Below, in pieces: positions 18,269 through 27,652 of a DNA stretch of 64,000 nucleotides. The notes under the pieces are model-generated. The model was not told where the DNA came from, made no database searches, and saw only the letters and a list, made by a program, of their open reading frames with translations. A program made the translations under genes and the position numbers. Where the stretch lies: NCBI RefSeq assembly GCF_023716865.1, contig NZ_CP092417.1:2396001-2460000 (forward strand). The letters are read 5' to 3'. Positions within the stretch are counted from its first letter, which is position 1, and each line of letters opens with the position of its first letter. This DNA is from Endozoicomonas sp. SCSIO W0465 (GTDB taxonomy: Bacteria; Pseudomonadota; Gammaproteobacteria; Pseudomonadales; Endozoicomonadaceae).

Positions 18269-19875
18269 GTAACTATTCAGCACTGAGCAAAGGCATATTA
18301 CAGTAATTCCGAACAGCTCTATGAAGTGATTGATATATGTCCATTCCCTGTTTTCTGGCAGACGACAAATAGCTGCGAATCCGTGCAAACATAGAACCAC
18401 CGTCTGCACTCCTGAAGCAGCCTGAGATTTTCTGCTTTAACTTGGCCATTCGAACATCCCGCTCACTGCCATTGTTATCGAAGGGAATGGTAAAATCTGA
18501 CATGAAGCGCAGTGTCTCAGCCTTGAACTCAGTGAGTCGTTTGAAGAGATTGTAAGCTTTAGTATTCTTGACTTTCTTGCGCTTAAGCTCCTCTCGTTGC
18601 TTCTCCATATAGACGACTTCTTTCATTAGAGCCCGCTGAAGCAACCGGTCATAAATCTTCTCGATTCGTTCACAGACAACACTTGGCATCTGTAGCATAC
18701 CTATGGTCTTAAAGCCCTTGCAGTAATGCCAGGAAAGCCTCAGTAGCTTCATCAATCGCAACGCCAGTTGATTGCTGTCCCTATCAACAACACCCAAAAG
18801 CTCCCTCAGGTGATGGGCATTGCAAAGTACGTGAGTTGCCGCATATGCAAAATAGGATTTCCAATGATCATGAACCAGAACGCCTGCAAATGTTAGCAGT
18901 ATGCCCATCGTGTCCATGGCCTCACGACCTCGCTTTTCAGACAAGTAGTAGAGCGTCCATTGTTCATCCCGCATAACGTGTAGCCAGTGCAAAGAGCCCT
19001 CGGCCCGCATACCCGTTTCATCGGCTCCGGCAACAGACGATTCCCGCAAGGCGTCACGAATAACCTCTTCAGTAGAAGCCAGATTTTCATAGGTTCTGGC
19101 CACAAAATTGGCGACAGTGCCTGCACTTACACTCATTTTATAGAGAGTATTAAAATACTCTGACACGCGCTTAAAAGGCAGGAAATGGTATTGGTTAAGA
19201 TAGACGGCCATAGCCTGTGTGGCTGAGCCATATTGTGCGGCAGCGGTAACACCTTCCGGGAATTCAGCCTGATTCCGACAACCACAAGTGCAGATTTTTA
19301 CTTCAGCTCTATGGGCCGTTACTTCAAATTCACCCGGTCTCCCTGGTTCAAACACCTGTCGTTCAATATATTTGACCGGCTCACTATCAAGAAGAGACGC
19401 CTGACATTTATTGCATTTTTAACCGGAAGGTACTCAATATAGTCAGGGATATCGACCTGTTTAAGACAAGTGCCCTGATGCCCTTTCTTTCCACCGGCTT
19501 TATTACCAGAAGACTGTCTCAGACTTTTAGGATTGGGTTTTTCATCCGATGGATCGGTACCTTTATCTGCGGAAAGGTCGTCAGAATGATCTGGAGAATT
19601 ACTGTTTTTACAAGGTTTTTGATAACCATCAGACGATGGCGGCTTGCTGCTGTTTTGACTGTTCTTGCCAACCTTTTCTTCCAATTCTCGACATCGCTCT
19701 TCCAGACAGGCAACTCTCATCCGCAGCTCTGCATTCTCTTTCAAGAGAATCTCAGCCGACATAGTTGCGGGTAGTTCTGGAATCATGCTGGCGAATATTG
19801 TGGAAAAATGGTGCTTAAGAGGATGGTATAAAAATCAGAAAATTCCAGATTTATGTGGGGGTGCTGAACAGTTAC
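18269..19875 (-). mobile_element. IS66-family element, copy 2 (frameshifted)
   Basis: The element is 1,607 bp, one base shorter than the intact copies, bounded by GTAACTATTCAGC on the left and GTGCTGAACAGTTAC on the right. TTCCCGGA is duplicated exactly on both sides (18261-18268, 19876-19883), the 8-bp duplication expected of IS66. Confidence 0.97.
18273..19786 (-). pseudogene. IS66 transposase with a one-base deletion
   Basis: Intact copies read GCATTCTTTAACC at the site where this one reads GCATTTTTAACC (around 19415-19422). The missing base splits the 504-aa frame into a 155-aa N-terminal piece (start 19786) and a piece containing the C-terminal 360 codons. Since three other copies are in frame, this is a disabling mutation and not programmed frameshifting. 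Confidence 0.92.
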
Positions 19876-19913
19876 TTCCCGGATACAGTCCCCCGCTGTA
19901 GATACCCGCTATA

Positions 19914-19951
19914 GATAAAAAAGGTGCCGCCTGATGGGTACCTTTTTATCT
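19914..19951. terminator. bidirectional intrinsic terminator after ald
   Basis: AAAAAAGGTGCC...GGGTACCTTTTT forms a stem whose flanks are A- and T-runs, so it can end transcription from either side. It lies 20 bp past the ald stop codon. The IS66 target site is just beyond it. Confidence 0.75.
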
Positions 19952-19971
19952 GCAAAGAGGTATCAAACAGA

Positions 19972-21093
19972 TTAAATCCTGGTCAGCATCTGAGCTGCTG
20001 ATTGATAAGGCAGGTTTTGTGCCCGGGCAACACTCTCACAGGTCACAACACCCTGGCAAATATTCAGGCCTTCCAACAGGTATGGGTTTTCTTCCATGGC
20101 CTTACGGGGACCTTTGTTGGCAATCTGAAGAACGTAAGGCAAAGTTGCATTGTTCAATGCCAGAGTAGAGGTGCGAGCGACGGCGCCGGGCATGTTGGCA
20201 ACACAGTAATGAACCACTTCATCAATGATAAAAGTCGGCTCAGCATGGGTAGTCGCCACGGAAGTTTCCGCACACCCCCCCTGATCGATAGCCACATCGA
20301 CAATAACAGAGCCTGGTTTCATCTTGATGACCATCTCCCGGGTGATCAGCTTGGGGGCGGCAGCACCGGGCAGCAAAACACCACCAATAACCAGGTCAGC
20401 GGATAGCACATGCTGTTCGATCGACTGGAAAGTTGAGTATACGGTACGAACACGGTTGCCATATTGGGCATCCAGCCGGCGCAGGGCATCCACTGATCGA
20501 TCAATGACCACGACCTCTGCACCCATGCCAACGGCCATTGCCGTGGCATTCTGACCAACAACGCCGGCACCGATGATGACGACTTTGGCAGGTTCAACCC
20601 CCGGAACGCCACCGAGTAACATACCGCGTCCAGCCATGGATTTTTCCAGACAACGCGCACCGGCCTGAATAGACATACGCCCGGCAACTTCAGACATTGG
20701 CGCCAGCAGTGGCAGTCGGCCCCGGGCATCGGTCACGGTTTCGTAGGCGATACAGGTGGCTCCGCTCTTGATCAGGTCTGTGGTTTGTGGCACATCGGGT
20801 GCCAGATGCAGATAAGTGAATAGTGTATGATGAGGTTTCAGCCTTGCACGTTCCATCGCCTGAGGCTCTTTTACTTTAACAATCAGTTCAGCCGCTTTGA
20901 AAACAGTTTCGCCAGTTTCCAGGACGGTAGCGCCTGAGGCCAAATAATCTTCATTGAAAAAACCGACGCCATTACCAGCATGGGTCTCAACAAAAACCTC
21001 GTGTCCGTTTTGAACCAGCTCTTTAACAACAGCCGGCGTGAGGCCTACGCGGTACTCGTGATTCTTGATTTCCTTGGGAATACCTATCCGCAT
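19972..21093 (-). CDS. ald: alanine dehydrogenase
   Basis: The protein is 373 aa, starting MRIGIPKEIKNHEYR. The family's catalytic Lys75 (IVKVKEP) and His96 (LHLAPD) are at their canonical positions, and the NAD-binding VIIGAGVVGQNA lies near residue 170. It interconverts L-alanine and pyruvate plus ammonia. A GGAG precedes the ATG at 21093; an upstream frame to 21141 adds hydrophobic residues without a family counterpart. A 152-bp AT-rich spacer separates it from the last 48 bp of upstream frame and the permease gene. Confidence 0.96.
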   Translation of the reverse strand: MRIGIPKEIKNHEYRVGLTPAVVKELVQNGHEVFVETHAGNGVGFFNEDYLASGATVLETGETVFKAAELIVKVKEPQAMERARLKPHHTLFTYLHLAPDVPQTTDLIKSGATCIAYETVTDARGRLPLLAPMSEVAGRMSIQAGARCLEKSMAGRGMLLGGVPGVEPAKVVIIGAGVVGQNATAMAVGMGAEVVVIDRSVDALRRLDAQYGNRVRTVYSTFQSIEQHVLSADLVIGGVLLPGAAAPKLITREMVIKMKPGSVIVDVAIDQGGCAETSVATTHAEPTFIIDEVVHYCVANMPGAVARTSTLALNNATLPYVLQIANKGPRKAMEENPYLLEGLNICQGVVTCESVARAQNLPYQSAAQMLTRI

Positions 21094-21293
21094 ATTTAAC
21101 TCCATGATCATAAAAATGTGGTTTATAACAATATTTAACATTAATTTTCACAGGTTTTTATCCTGAAATTTATATTTTTTTGTTTTCTTTTACTAAAAAT
21201 ACCTTTGATTCCTTTTATTGCTCTGTGTTCAGAAAAATGTTTCAGACAAAGCCCGGAATTTGCCGGATTTCCGGATGACGTTCATCAGCTGGA

Positions 21294-22076
21294 TTAAGCC
21301 AAAAACTGCACGCCAACAATAAATAAAAACAGGGCAAACATCTTCTGTAACTTTTCTGCTGCAAGTACATGAGCCATGCGGGCTCCAATTCGTGCAAACA
21401 GCATGCTGGTCAAGACAATCCCCAGAAAAGCAGGCCAATACACATACCCTGTACTCAGAGCTGGCAGGCCCATGCTCTTTTCACCCAGTAACATGTTTGA
21501 TATTGCCCCCATCACAGCAATGGGGAAGCCACAGGCTGCAGAAGTACCCACCGCTTGTTTCATTGTCAGGCTGATTCTTCTCAAATATGGGACTGACAGA
21601 GTCCCGCCACCAATACCAAACATGCCGGAAACAGCTCCAATCACAACACCGGCACTCATCAGTATTGGATTCCCTGGCACTTTGGCACCTTCATTAACCT
21701 TGAATCCGAACCACATTTTGGCCGACACCAGGATCGCAAATACCCCAAGCAGCTTCTGCAACACGTGCCCGCTCAGATTCACGGCGGTATAAACACCGAG
21801 AAACGCACCAACAAGAATACCGATACTTAATGTGATAAATACCGACCAATTAACAGCACCTTCTTCCTGATGGGCCTTGATTGAGCTAAGCGATGTGACC
21901 ACCATGGTTGCCAGAGAGGTGCCTACGGCCATATGAGTCAGGATCTCAGGTGACATACCCTGGATTTTGAAGCTGAAGATCAGTACAGGAACAATAATCA
22001 GCCCCCCACCGATACCGAACAAACCAGCCATTACTCCGGCACAAGCACCCAGGCCCAGGTAGAGGAGAAAGAGCAT
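21294..22076 (-). CDS. TauE/SafE family anion permease
   Basis: This is a 260-aa integral membrane protein with about eight hydrophobic segments. It shows the two half-repeats typical of TauE/SafE: GLFGIGGGLIIVPVL near residue 20 and GMFGIGGGTLSVPYL near residue 155. Members export sulfite, sulfoacetate or related organosulfur anions. No sulfur gene is adjacent, so the substrate is open. It is divergent from prkA. Confidence 0.9.
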   Translation of the reverse strand: MLFLLYLGLGACAGVMAGLFGIGGGLIIVPVLIFSFKIQGMSPEILTHMAVGTSLATMVVTSLSSIKAHQEEGAVNWSVFITLSIGILVGAFLGVYTAVNLSGHVLQKLLGVFAILVSAKMWFGFKVNEGAKVPGNPILMSAGVVIGAVSGMFGIGGGTLSVPYLRRISLTMKQAVGTSAACGFPIAVMGAISNMLLGEKSMGLPALSTGYVYWPAFLGIVLTSMLFARIGARMAHVLAAEKLQKMFALFLFIVGVQFLA

Positions 22077-22304
22077 TTTTATCCCTTACAAAAAATCAGA
22101 TTGGTAATTATACGACAACCAGTTTCTGAATATTCAAACCGCAAAAGATATAGACATTCTTATCCATTAGTTCTATAACGTAAATGTACGTACGTTTTTT
22201 ATTATTAAAAATGTGTCGTTCATAAGGATAGTAAGACTCCTGAAAAATCATAATTAAGCAGTACGCCTTACAAGACTCACAACGATCAGGCGAGGGGGAA
22301 ACAG

Positions 22305-24227
22305 ATGTCCATATTTGCTCAATACCAGCAGAGATACGAGTCCGTCCAACAGGAAGAGATGAGTCTCACAGAGTACCTGGAACTCTGCAAAAAAGATCCC
22401 TGGGCTTATGCCAACGCAGCTGAACGTATGCTGAAAGCGATTGGTGAGCCTCAGGTGATTGACACTTCCCGGGATCCACGCTCAAGCAGGATCTTTTCCA
22501 ATAAACTGATTAAACAGTACCCGGCGTTCAAAGAGTTCTATGGCATGGAAGAAGCCATTGAACAGATCGTCTCTTATTTCAAACATGCTGCCCAGGGCCT
22601 GGAAGAGAAAAAACAGATTCTCTACTTACTGGGACCGGTGGGTGGCGGTAAGTCATCCCTTGCGGAAAAATTAAAGCAGTTGATGGAAAGAGTACCGTTC
22701 TATGCCATCAAAGGCTCTCCGGTTTTTGAATCGCCCCTGGGCTTATTCAACCCGGATGAAGATGCCGACATTCTCAAAGAAGAGTTCGGGATACCAAGCC
22801 GGTATCTTAAGTACATCATGTCTCCCTGGGCCGTTAAACGACTGAATGAGTACGGCGGTGATATTTCCAAATTCAGGGTGGTTAAACTCTACCCAAGTCG
22901 TTTGAATCAGGTTGCCATCGCCAAAACCGAACCAGGCGACGAAAACAACCAGGATATTTCCAGCCTCGTCGGTAAAGTCGATATTCGTCAGCTGGAAGAA
23001 TATTCCCAGGATGATCCGGATGCCTACAGCTTCTCCGGCGCGCTGTGCCGGGCAAACCAGGGCATCATGGAATTCGTTGAGATGTTCAAGGCGCCCATCA
23101 AGGTATTGCACCCACTGCTGACCGCAACCCAGGAAGGTAACTACAACAGTACCGAAGGCCTTGGTGCCATCCCTTATGAGGGCATTCTGCTGGCTCACTC
23201 GAACGAATCCGAGTGGCAGACTTTCCGCAACAACAAAACCAATGAAGCCTTCATTGACCGGGTCAATATCGTCAAGGTGCCTTACTGCGTAAGAGTCAGT
23301 GAAGAGATCCATATCTATGAGAAGTTGCTGGAACACAGCTCCCTCAAGGATGCTCCCTGCGCACCGGATACGCTGAAAATGTTGGCACAGTTCACCACAC
23401 TGTCCCGCATCAAAGACCCCGAAAACTCCTCTATCTACTCCAAGATGAAGGTGTACGATGGTGAAAACCTGAAAGATACCGACCCGAATGCCAAGCCTTT
23501 GCAGGAATACAAGGACATAGCCGGGGTTGATGAAGGCATGAACGGTTTGTCAACCCGATTTGCCTTCAAGATTCTGTCCAAGGTCTTCAACTTTGACCCT
23601 TCAGAGGTCGCTGCCAACCCGGTACACCTTCTGTACGTTCTGGAACAGCAGATTGAACAGCACCAGTTCCCGGAAGAGATACAGGATCGCTATCTGTCGT
23701 TTATCAAAGAGTACCTGACGCCCAAGTACATCGAGTTCCTGGGCAAGGAAATTCAGACTGCCTACCTGGAGTCTTACTCTGAATACGGTCAGAATATTTT
23801 TGATCGCTACATCACCTACGCTGATTTCTGGATTCAGGATCAGGAGTACCGTGATCCGGATACCGGCCATATTCTTGACCGCTCTGCCCTCAGCGAAGAG
23901 CTGGAGAAAATCGAGAAACCTGCCGGTATTGCCAATCCCAAAGACTTCCGGAATGAAGTGGTGAACTTTGTTCTGAGAGCTCGCGCCAATAACGACGGCA
24001 AGAACCCCAGCTGGTTGAGCTATGAGAAGATGCGCACCGTGATTGAGAAGAAGATGTTCTCCAATACGGAAGACCTGCTGCCGGTCATCTCATTCAATGC
24101 CAAGGGGTCTCAGGAAGCTCAGCGCAAGCATGCTGATTTCGTCTCACGAATGGTTACCCATGGCTATACCGAGAAACAGGTACGCCTGTTATCCGAATGG
24201 TATATCCGGGTTCGCAAGTCTCAATAA
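22305..24227 (+). CDS. yeaG: PrkA/YeaG serine protein kinase
   Basis: This 640-aa protein has an AAA+ domain with Walker A GPVGGGKS (residues 110-117) and the C-terminal PrkA kinase-like domain. It is co-linear with E. coli YeaG. Together with YeaH it is part of the nitrogen-starvation and stationary-phase response in enterobacteria. AGGCGAGGGGG precedes the ATG. It is the first gene of a three-gene operon followed by yeaH and spoVR, an arrangement widely conserved in proteobacteria. Confidence 0.96.
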   Translation: MSIFAQYQQRYESVQQEEMSLTEYLELCKKDPWAYANAAERMLKAIGEPQVIDTSRDPRSSRIFSNKLIKQYPAFKEFYGMEEAIEQIVSYFKHAAQGLEEKKQILYLLGPVGGGKSSLAEKLKQLMERVPFYAIKGSPVFESPLGLFNPDEDADILKEEFGIPSRYLKYIMSPWAVKRLNEYGGDISKFRVVKLYPSRLNQVAIAKTEPGDENNQDISSLVGKVDIRQLEEYSQDDPDAYSFSGALCRANQGIMEFVEMFKAPIKVLHPLLTATQEGNYNSTEGLGAIPYEGILLAHSNESEWQTFRNNKTNEAFIDRVNIVKVPYCVRVSEEIHIYEKLLEHSSLKDAPCAPDTLKMLAQFTTLSRIKDPENSSIYSKMKVYDGENLKDTDPNAKPLQEYKDIAGVDEGMNGLSTRFAFKILSKVFNFDPSEVAANPVHLLYVLEQQIEQHQFPEEIQDRYLSFIKEYLTPKYIEFLGKEIQTAYLESYSEYGQNIFDRYITYADFWIQDQEYRDPDTGHILDRSALSEELEKIEKPAGIANPKDFRNEVVNFVLRARANNDGKNPSWLSYEKMRTVIEKKMFSNTEDLLPVISFNAKGSQEAQRKHADFVSRMVTHGYTEKQVRLLSEWYIRVRKSQ

Positions 24228-24336
24228 AAACGACTCCCGCCTGTCATTTGACAAGGCGGGCATCACGCCCATGCCCTGCATACCCGGGGCAAATCTTTAT
24301 AAAGCGAACATTAGTAACTATCGGGAGAGCGTCTTT

Positions 24337-25626
24337 ATGAGCATCATAATCGACCGACGCCTCAACGGAAAAAAGAAGAGTACTGTCAACCGACAGCGTT
24401 TTCTGAGGCGTTACCGCAGCCTTGTCAAAGAGGCTGTACAGGATGCTGTTGATCAACGCTCAATCACCGACGTTGAAAGCGGCAGCAACATTACCATTCC
24501 AAAAAAAGATCTGAATGAACCGTTTTTCCATCATGGCCAAGGCGGTCATCATGGTCATGTCCACCCGGGCAATAAAGAGTTCAATCAGGGCGATCGTATT
24601 CAGCGGCCACCCGGTGGTGGCGGTCAGGGCAGCGGTGATGGCAAAGCCAGTGACGGTGGTGAAGGCGCTGATGACTTTGCCTTCCAGATCAATCGTGACG
24701 AGTTTCTTGAATATCTGTTTGATGACCTGGAGCTACCGAACCTGGTCAGGAAAGAGCTGAAAGACAGCACTGACTACAAATTGAAGCGCGCCGGTTTTAC
24801 CACGGCCGGGTCACCTGACCGACTGAATGTGGTCCGATCACTGCGTGCTGCCCATGCGCGACGGATAGCACTCTCCGGCAAAGACCGGAAAGTGATCAGA
24901 ACACTGAAGCGGGAACTTCGTGAAATGGAAGTCAGTCCGGATGAAGTTGACCAGCTTCAGGCTCGCCGAATCCGGGAAGAGATCAATGTACTTAACAAAA
25001 AACTGAAGCGTCTGCCGTTCATAGACGACTTTGACCTGCGTTTCAATAACATGGCCAAGGTGCCACAGCCTTCCAGCAAGGCAGTCATGTTCTGTGTGAT
25101 GGATGTTTCCGGTTCCATGACCCGGGAAATCAAAGACATGGCCAAGCGCTTCTTCCTGCTTCTCTATCTGTTCCTGGAGAGAAACTATGAAGCGGTAGAG
25201 GTGGTCTTTATTCGTCATCACAGCGAAGCGCGGGAGTGCGATGAGCAGGATTTTTTCTATGCCAGAGAGACTGGAGGCACCGTGGTATCCACCGCCTTGC
25301 GATTAGCTGACGAAATCATCACGGATCGCTATTCCCCGAATGAGTGGAACATCTACATCGCCCAGGCTTCTGATGGTGATAACTGGGAAGCTGATTCCAG
25401 TAAATGTCATGACATCATTCTGGACAAGCTGCTGCCGGTTTGCCAGTACTACGCCTATGTAGAAATCACCGATCGCCATCACCAGAACCTCTGGTATGAA
25501 TACAAATCCATAGAGCAGGCACATCAGGGACATTTTGCCATGCAGCAGATCCGCAGTTATGCGGATATTTACCCAACCTTCCGCCGCTTATTCGAGAAAA
25601 AGGAGGGAAGTCATGCTGGAAGCTGA
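24337..25626 (+). CDS. yeaH: YeaH, VWA-domain protein (DUF444)
   Basis: The protein is 429 aa. The N-terminal part has a His/Gly-rich low-complexity stretch (HHGQGGHHGHVHPG, about residues 66-79). A von Willebrand A domain follows, with the metal-binding DVSGSM starting at Asp256. The start ATG 24337 has a GGGAGAG upstream and matches family starts; the frame is open further up but overlaps the end of yeaG in another frame. It probably acts with the YeaG kinase. It overlaps spoVR by 14 bp. Confidence 0.94.
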   Translation: MSIIIDRRLNGKKKSTVNRQRFLRRYRSLVKEAVQDAVDQRSITDVESGSNITIPKKDLNEPFFHHGQGGHHGHVHPGNKEFNQGDRIQRPPGGGGQGSGDGKASDGGEGADDFAFQINRDEFLEYLFDDLELPNLVRKELKDSTDYKLKRAGFTTAGSPDRLNVVRSLRAAHARRIALSGKDRKVIRTLKRELREMEVSPDEVDQLQARRIREEINVLNKKLKRLPFIDDFDLRFNNMAKVPQPSSKAVMFCVMDVSGSMTREIKDMAKRFFLLLYLFLERNYEAVEVVFIRHHSEARECDEQDFFYARETGGTVVSTALRLADEIITDRYSPNEWNIYIAQASDGDNWEADSSKCHDIILDKLLPVCQYYAYVEITDRHHQNLWYEYKSIEQAHQGHFAMQQIRSYADIYPTFRRLFEKKEGSHAGS

Positions 25627-27148
25627 AGCACCGGTAAGAACACCGAAAAAAAGAAAGGAGCCGCTCTCTACCGGCTCTGACTGGACATTCGAACTCCTGG
25701 AGACCTACGACCGTGAGTTTGCCCGGCTGGCCGACAAGTTCAGGCTGGACACTTATCCCAATCAGATAGAGGTGATCAGCTCTGAACAGATGCTGGATGC
25801 CTATTCCTCTGTGGGCATGCCGTTAATGTATAACCACTGGAGTTATGGCAAGACCTTTCTGAGTAACCAGCAGAACTACCAGCAAGGAAGAATGGGGCTG
25901 GCCTATGAGATAGTGATCAACTCCAACCCCTGCATAGCCTATCTGATGGAAGAAAACACCATGCCCATGCAGGCACTGGTGATTGCCCATGCCTGCTATG
26001 GTCATAACTCGTTCTTTAAGGGTAACTACTTGTTCAGGCAGTGGACGGATGCCAGTGCCATTATTGACTACCTGCTGTTTGCCAAGAGCTATCTTGCCAA
26101 ATGTGAGGAGAAGTACGGCATCAGCGCCGTCGAGGACGTACTGGATGCCTGCCACGCCCTGATGAACCAGGGAGTCAATCGCTATGTTCGACCAACGCCC
26201 ATGTCGGCGGAACAGGAAAAGGCGCTCTCACAGGAGCGGGAGGAGTACATTCAGCGCAATCTGAATGACCTCTGGCGGACCATTCCTGTCCGCGAGAGTG
26301 AGCAGGAAAAGAAAACCGTTCGCTTTCCCAAAGACCCGGAAGAGAACCTGCTTTACTTCATTGAAAAAAATGCACCGCTGCTGGAAACCTGGCAGCGGGA
26401 AATCATCCGTATTGTGCGTAAGGTGGCGCAATACTTCTACCCGCAGCGACAGACCCAGGTGATGAATGAGGGTTGGGCAACCTTCTGGCACTACCATCTG
26501 ATGCATGAGATGTACGACGAAGGCCTGATTACCGAAGGTTTTATCATGGAGTTCCTGCACTCTCACTCCAGTGTCGTATACCAGCCGGATTTTGATGATC
26601 CACGCTACAGTGGCATCAATCCCTACACTCTCGGCTTCAATATCTTCCGGGATATCCGCCGAATCTGTGAACATCCGACCGATGAAGACCGGGAGTGGTT
26701 CCCGGACCTGGCAGGCACTGACTGGCTGGATGCAGTTCACTTCGCCATGCAGAACTTCAAGGATGAAGGCTTTATTCTTCAATACCTGTCGCCTAAGGTC
26801 ATGCGGGATATGAGGCTGTTCAGTATTGATGATAATGAAGTTAACCCTTATCTTGAGGTGGATGCCATCCATGATGACCCGGGCTATCGTCAGCTGAGGG
26901 AAAATCTGGCCGCACAATACAACCTGGGGAACAGGGAGCCGAATATTCAAGTCTACAACGTGGATGTCCGTGGTGACCGATCACTGACCCTTCGTCATTA
27001 CATGCACAGGGGAAGGCCACTGGATAACGGCAGCACCAGTGAAATCATCAAACACATTCATCGCCTGTGGGGGTTTGATGTAAAACTGGAGTGTGTGGAC
27101 GAAAAAAATATCGTGCAATATGAACATACTCTGCCCAAAGAGAAGTAA
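25613..27148 (+). CDS. SpoVR family protein (YcgB)
   Basis: This 511-aa protein starts at ATG 25613 behind AGGAGGGAAG and overlaps the yeaH stop. It has the conserved SpoVR features: YNHWSYGK near residue 77, HACYGHNSFFKGNY near residue 128, and MNEGWATFWHYH about residue 285. The name comes from Bacillus cortex formation, but in gram-negative bacteria it goes with YeaG and YeaH and its biochemical role is unknown. A MITE-like repeat lies downstream. Confidence 0.95.
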   Translation: MLEAEAPVRTPKKRKEPLSTGSDWTFELLETYDREFARLADKFRLDTYPNQIEVISSEQMLDAYSSVGMPLMYNHWSYGKTFLSNQQNYQQGRMGLAYEIVINSNPCIAYLMEENTMPMQALVIAHACYGHNSFFKGNYLFRQWTDASAIIDYLLFAKSYLAKCEEKYGISAVEDVLDACHALMNQGVNRYVRPTPMSAEQEKALSQEREEYIQRNLNDLWRTIPVRESEQEKKTVRFPKDPEENLLYFIEKNAPLLETWQREIIRIVRKVAQYFYPQRQTQVMNEGWATFWHYHLMHEMYDEGLITEGFIMEFLHSHSSVVYQPDFDDPRYSGINPYTLGFNIFRDIRRICEHPTDEDREWFPDLAGTDWLDAVHFAMQNFKDEGFILQYLSPKVMRDMRLFSIDDNEVNPYLEVDAIHDDPGYRQLRENLAAQYNLGNREPNIQVYNVDVRGDRSLTLRHYMHRGRPLDNGSTSEIIKHIHRLWGFDVKLECVDEKNIVQYEHTLPKEK

Positions 27149-27197
27149 ATCTTAGTGGCTGCATGGAATGTCTGGACATATTGTCGACCTGAGTTAA

Positions 27198-27401
27198 CCC
27201 GGATATTTCATAAACTGCCCCGAATCTCGCGCCCGGCCACATGGATGTGGGAGGTAGGGCGACGCAGGATTCCAAAGCCGGGGACTTTGTTGCTCTAAGG
27301 CATTTTGTGAAGGAGCGCCGTACCGGGAAGTACGGTCGACTGAGCAAAACTCCCATAAAACGGATAAGCGAGAATGGGAATACGTTTATGAAATATCCGG
27401 G
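27198..27401. repeat. MITE-like element with 18-bp inverted ends
   Basis: CCCGGATATTTCATAAAC (27198-27215) and its exact complement GTTTATGAAATATCCGGG (27384-27401) bound about 204 bp that contain no gene. A second small inverted repeat (CCGTACC...GGAAGTACGG) lies inside. Perfect ends, small size and lack of coding capacity suggest a miniature inverted-repeat element. Only this copy was noticed in the window. Confidence 0.6.
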
Positions 27402-27652
27402 CTAAGGAGCTGAATTCAGGATTGCTTACAACCAGGACGTTCTCCCCGGTGCTGCTGGTCCGACTCTTCGAGGTGCTGACGATCGATCAGTTTATTCAGA
27501 ACTTCGATCTGCGCAATCATATAGTCAATATTATAATTAAGTATCTGATGCTCCTTTTCATAAGCGGGTATACCAGCGAATTTTTCCAGTTTCAGTGCTT
27601 TTGCTGTTCTTAATGACTTAATATAAAAATCCCTGAGATCCTTTATTTTACC

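Noticed and set aside
18273..19786. Programmed frameshifting in the IS66 transposase
   Set aside because: Three other copies encode the protein in a single frame; this copy simply lacks one base.
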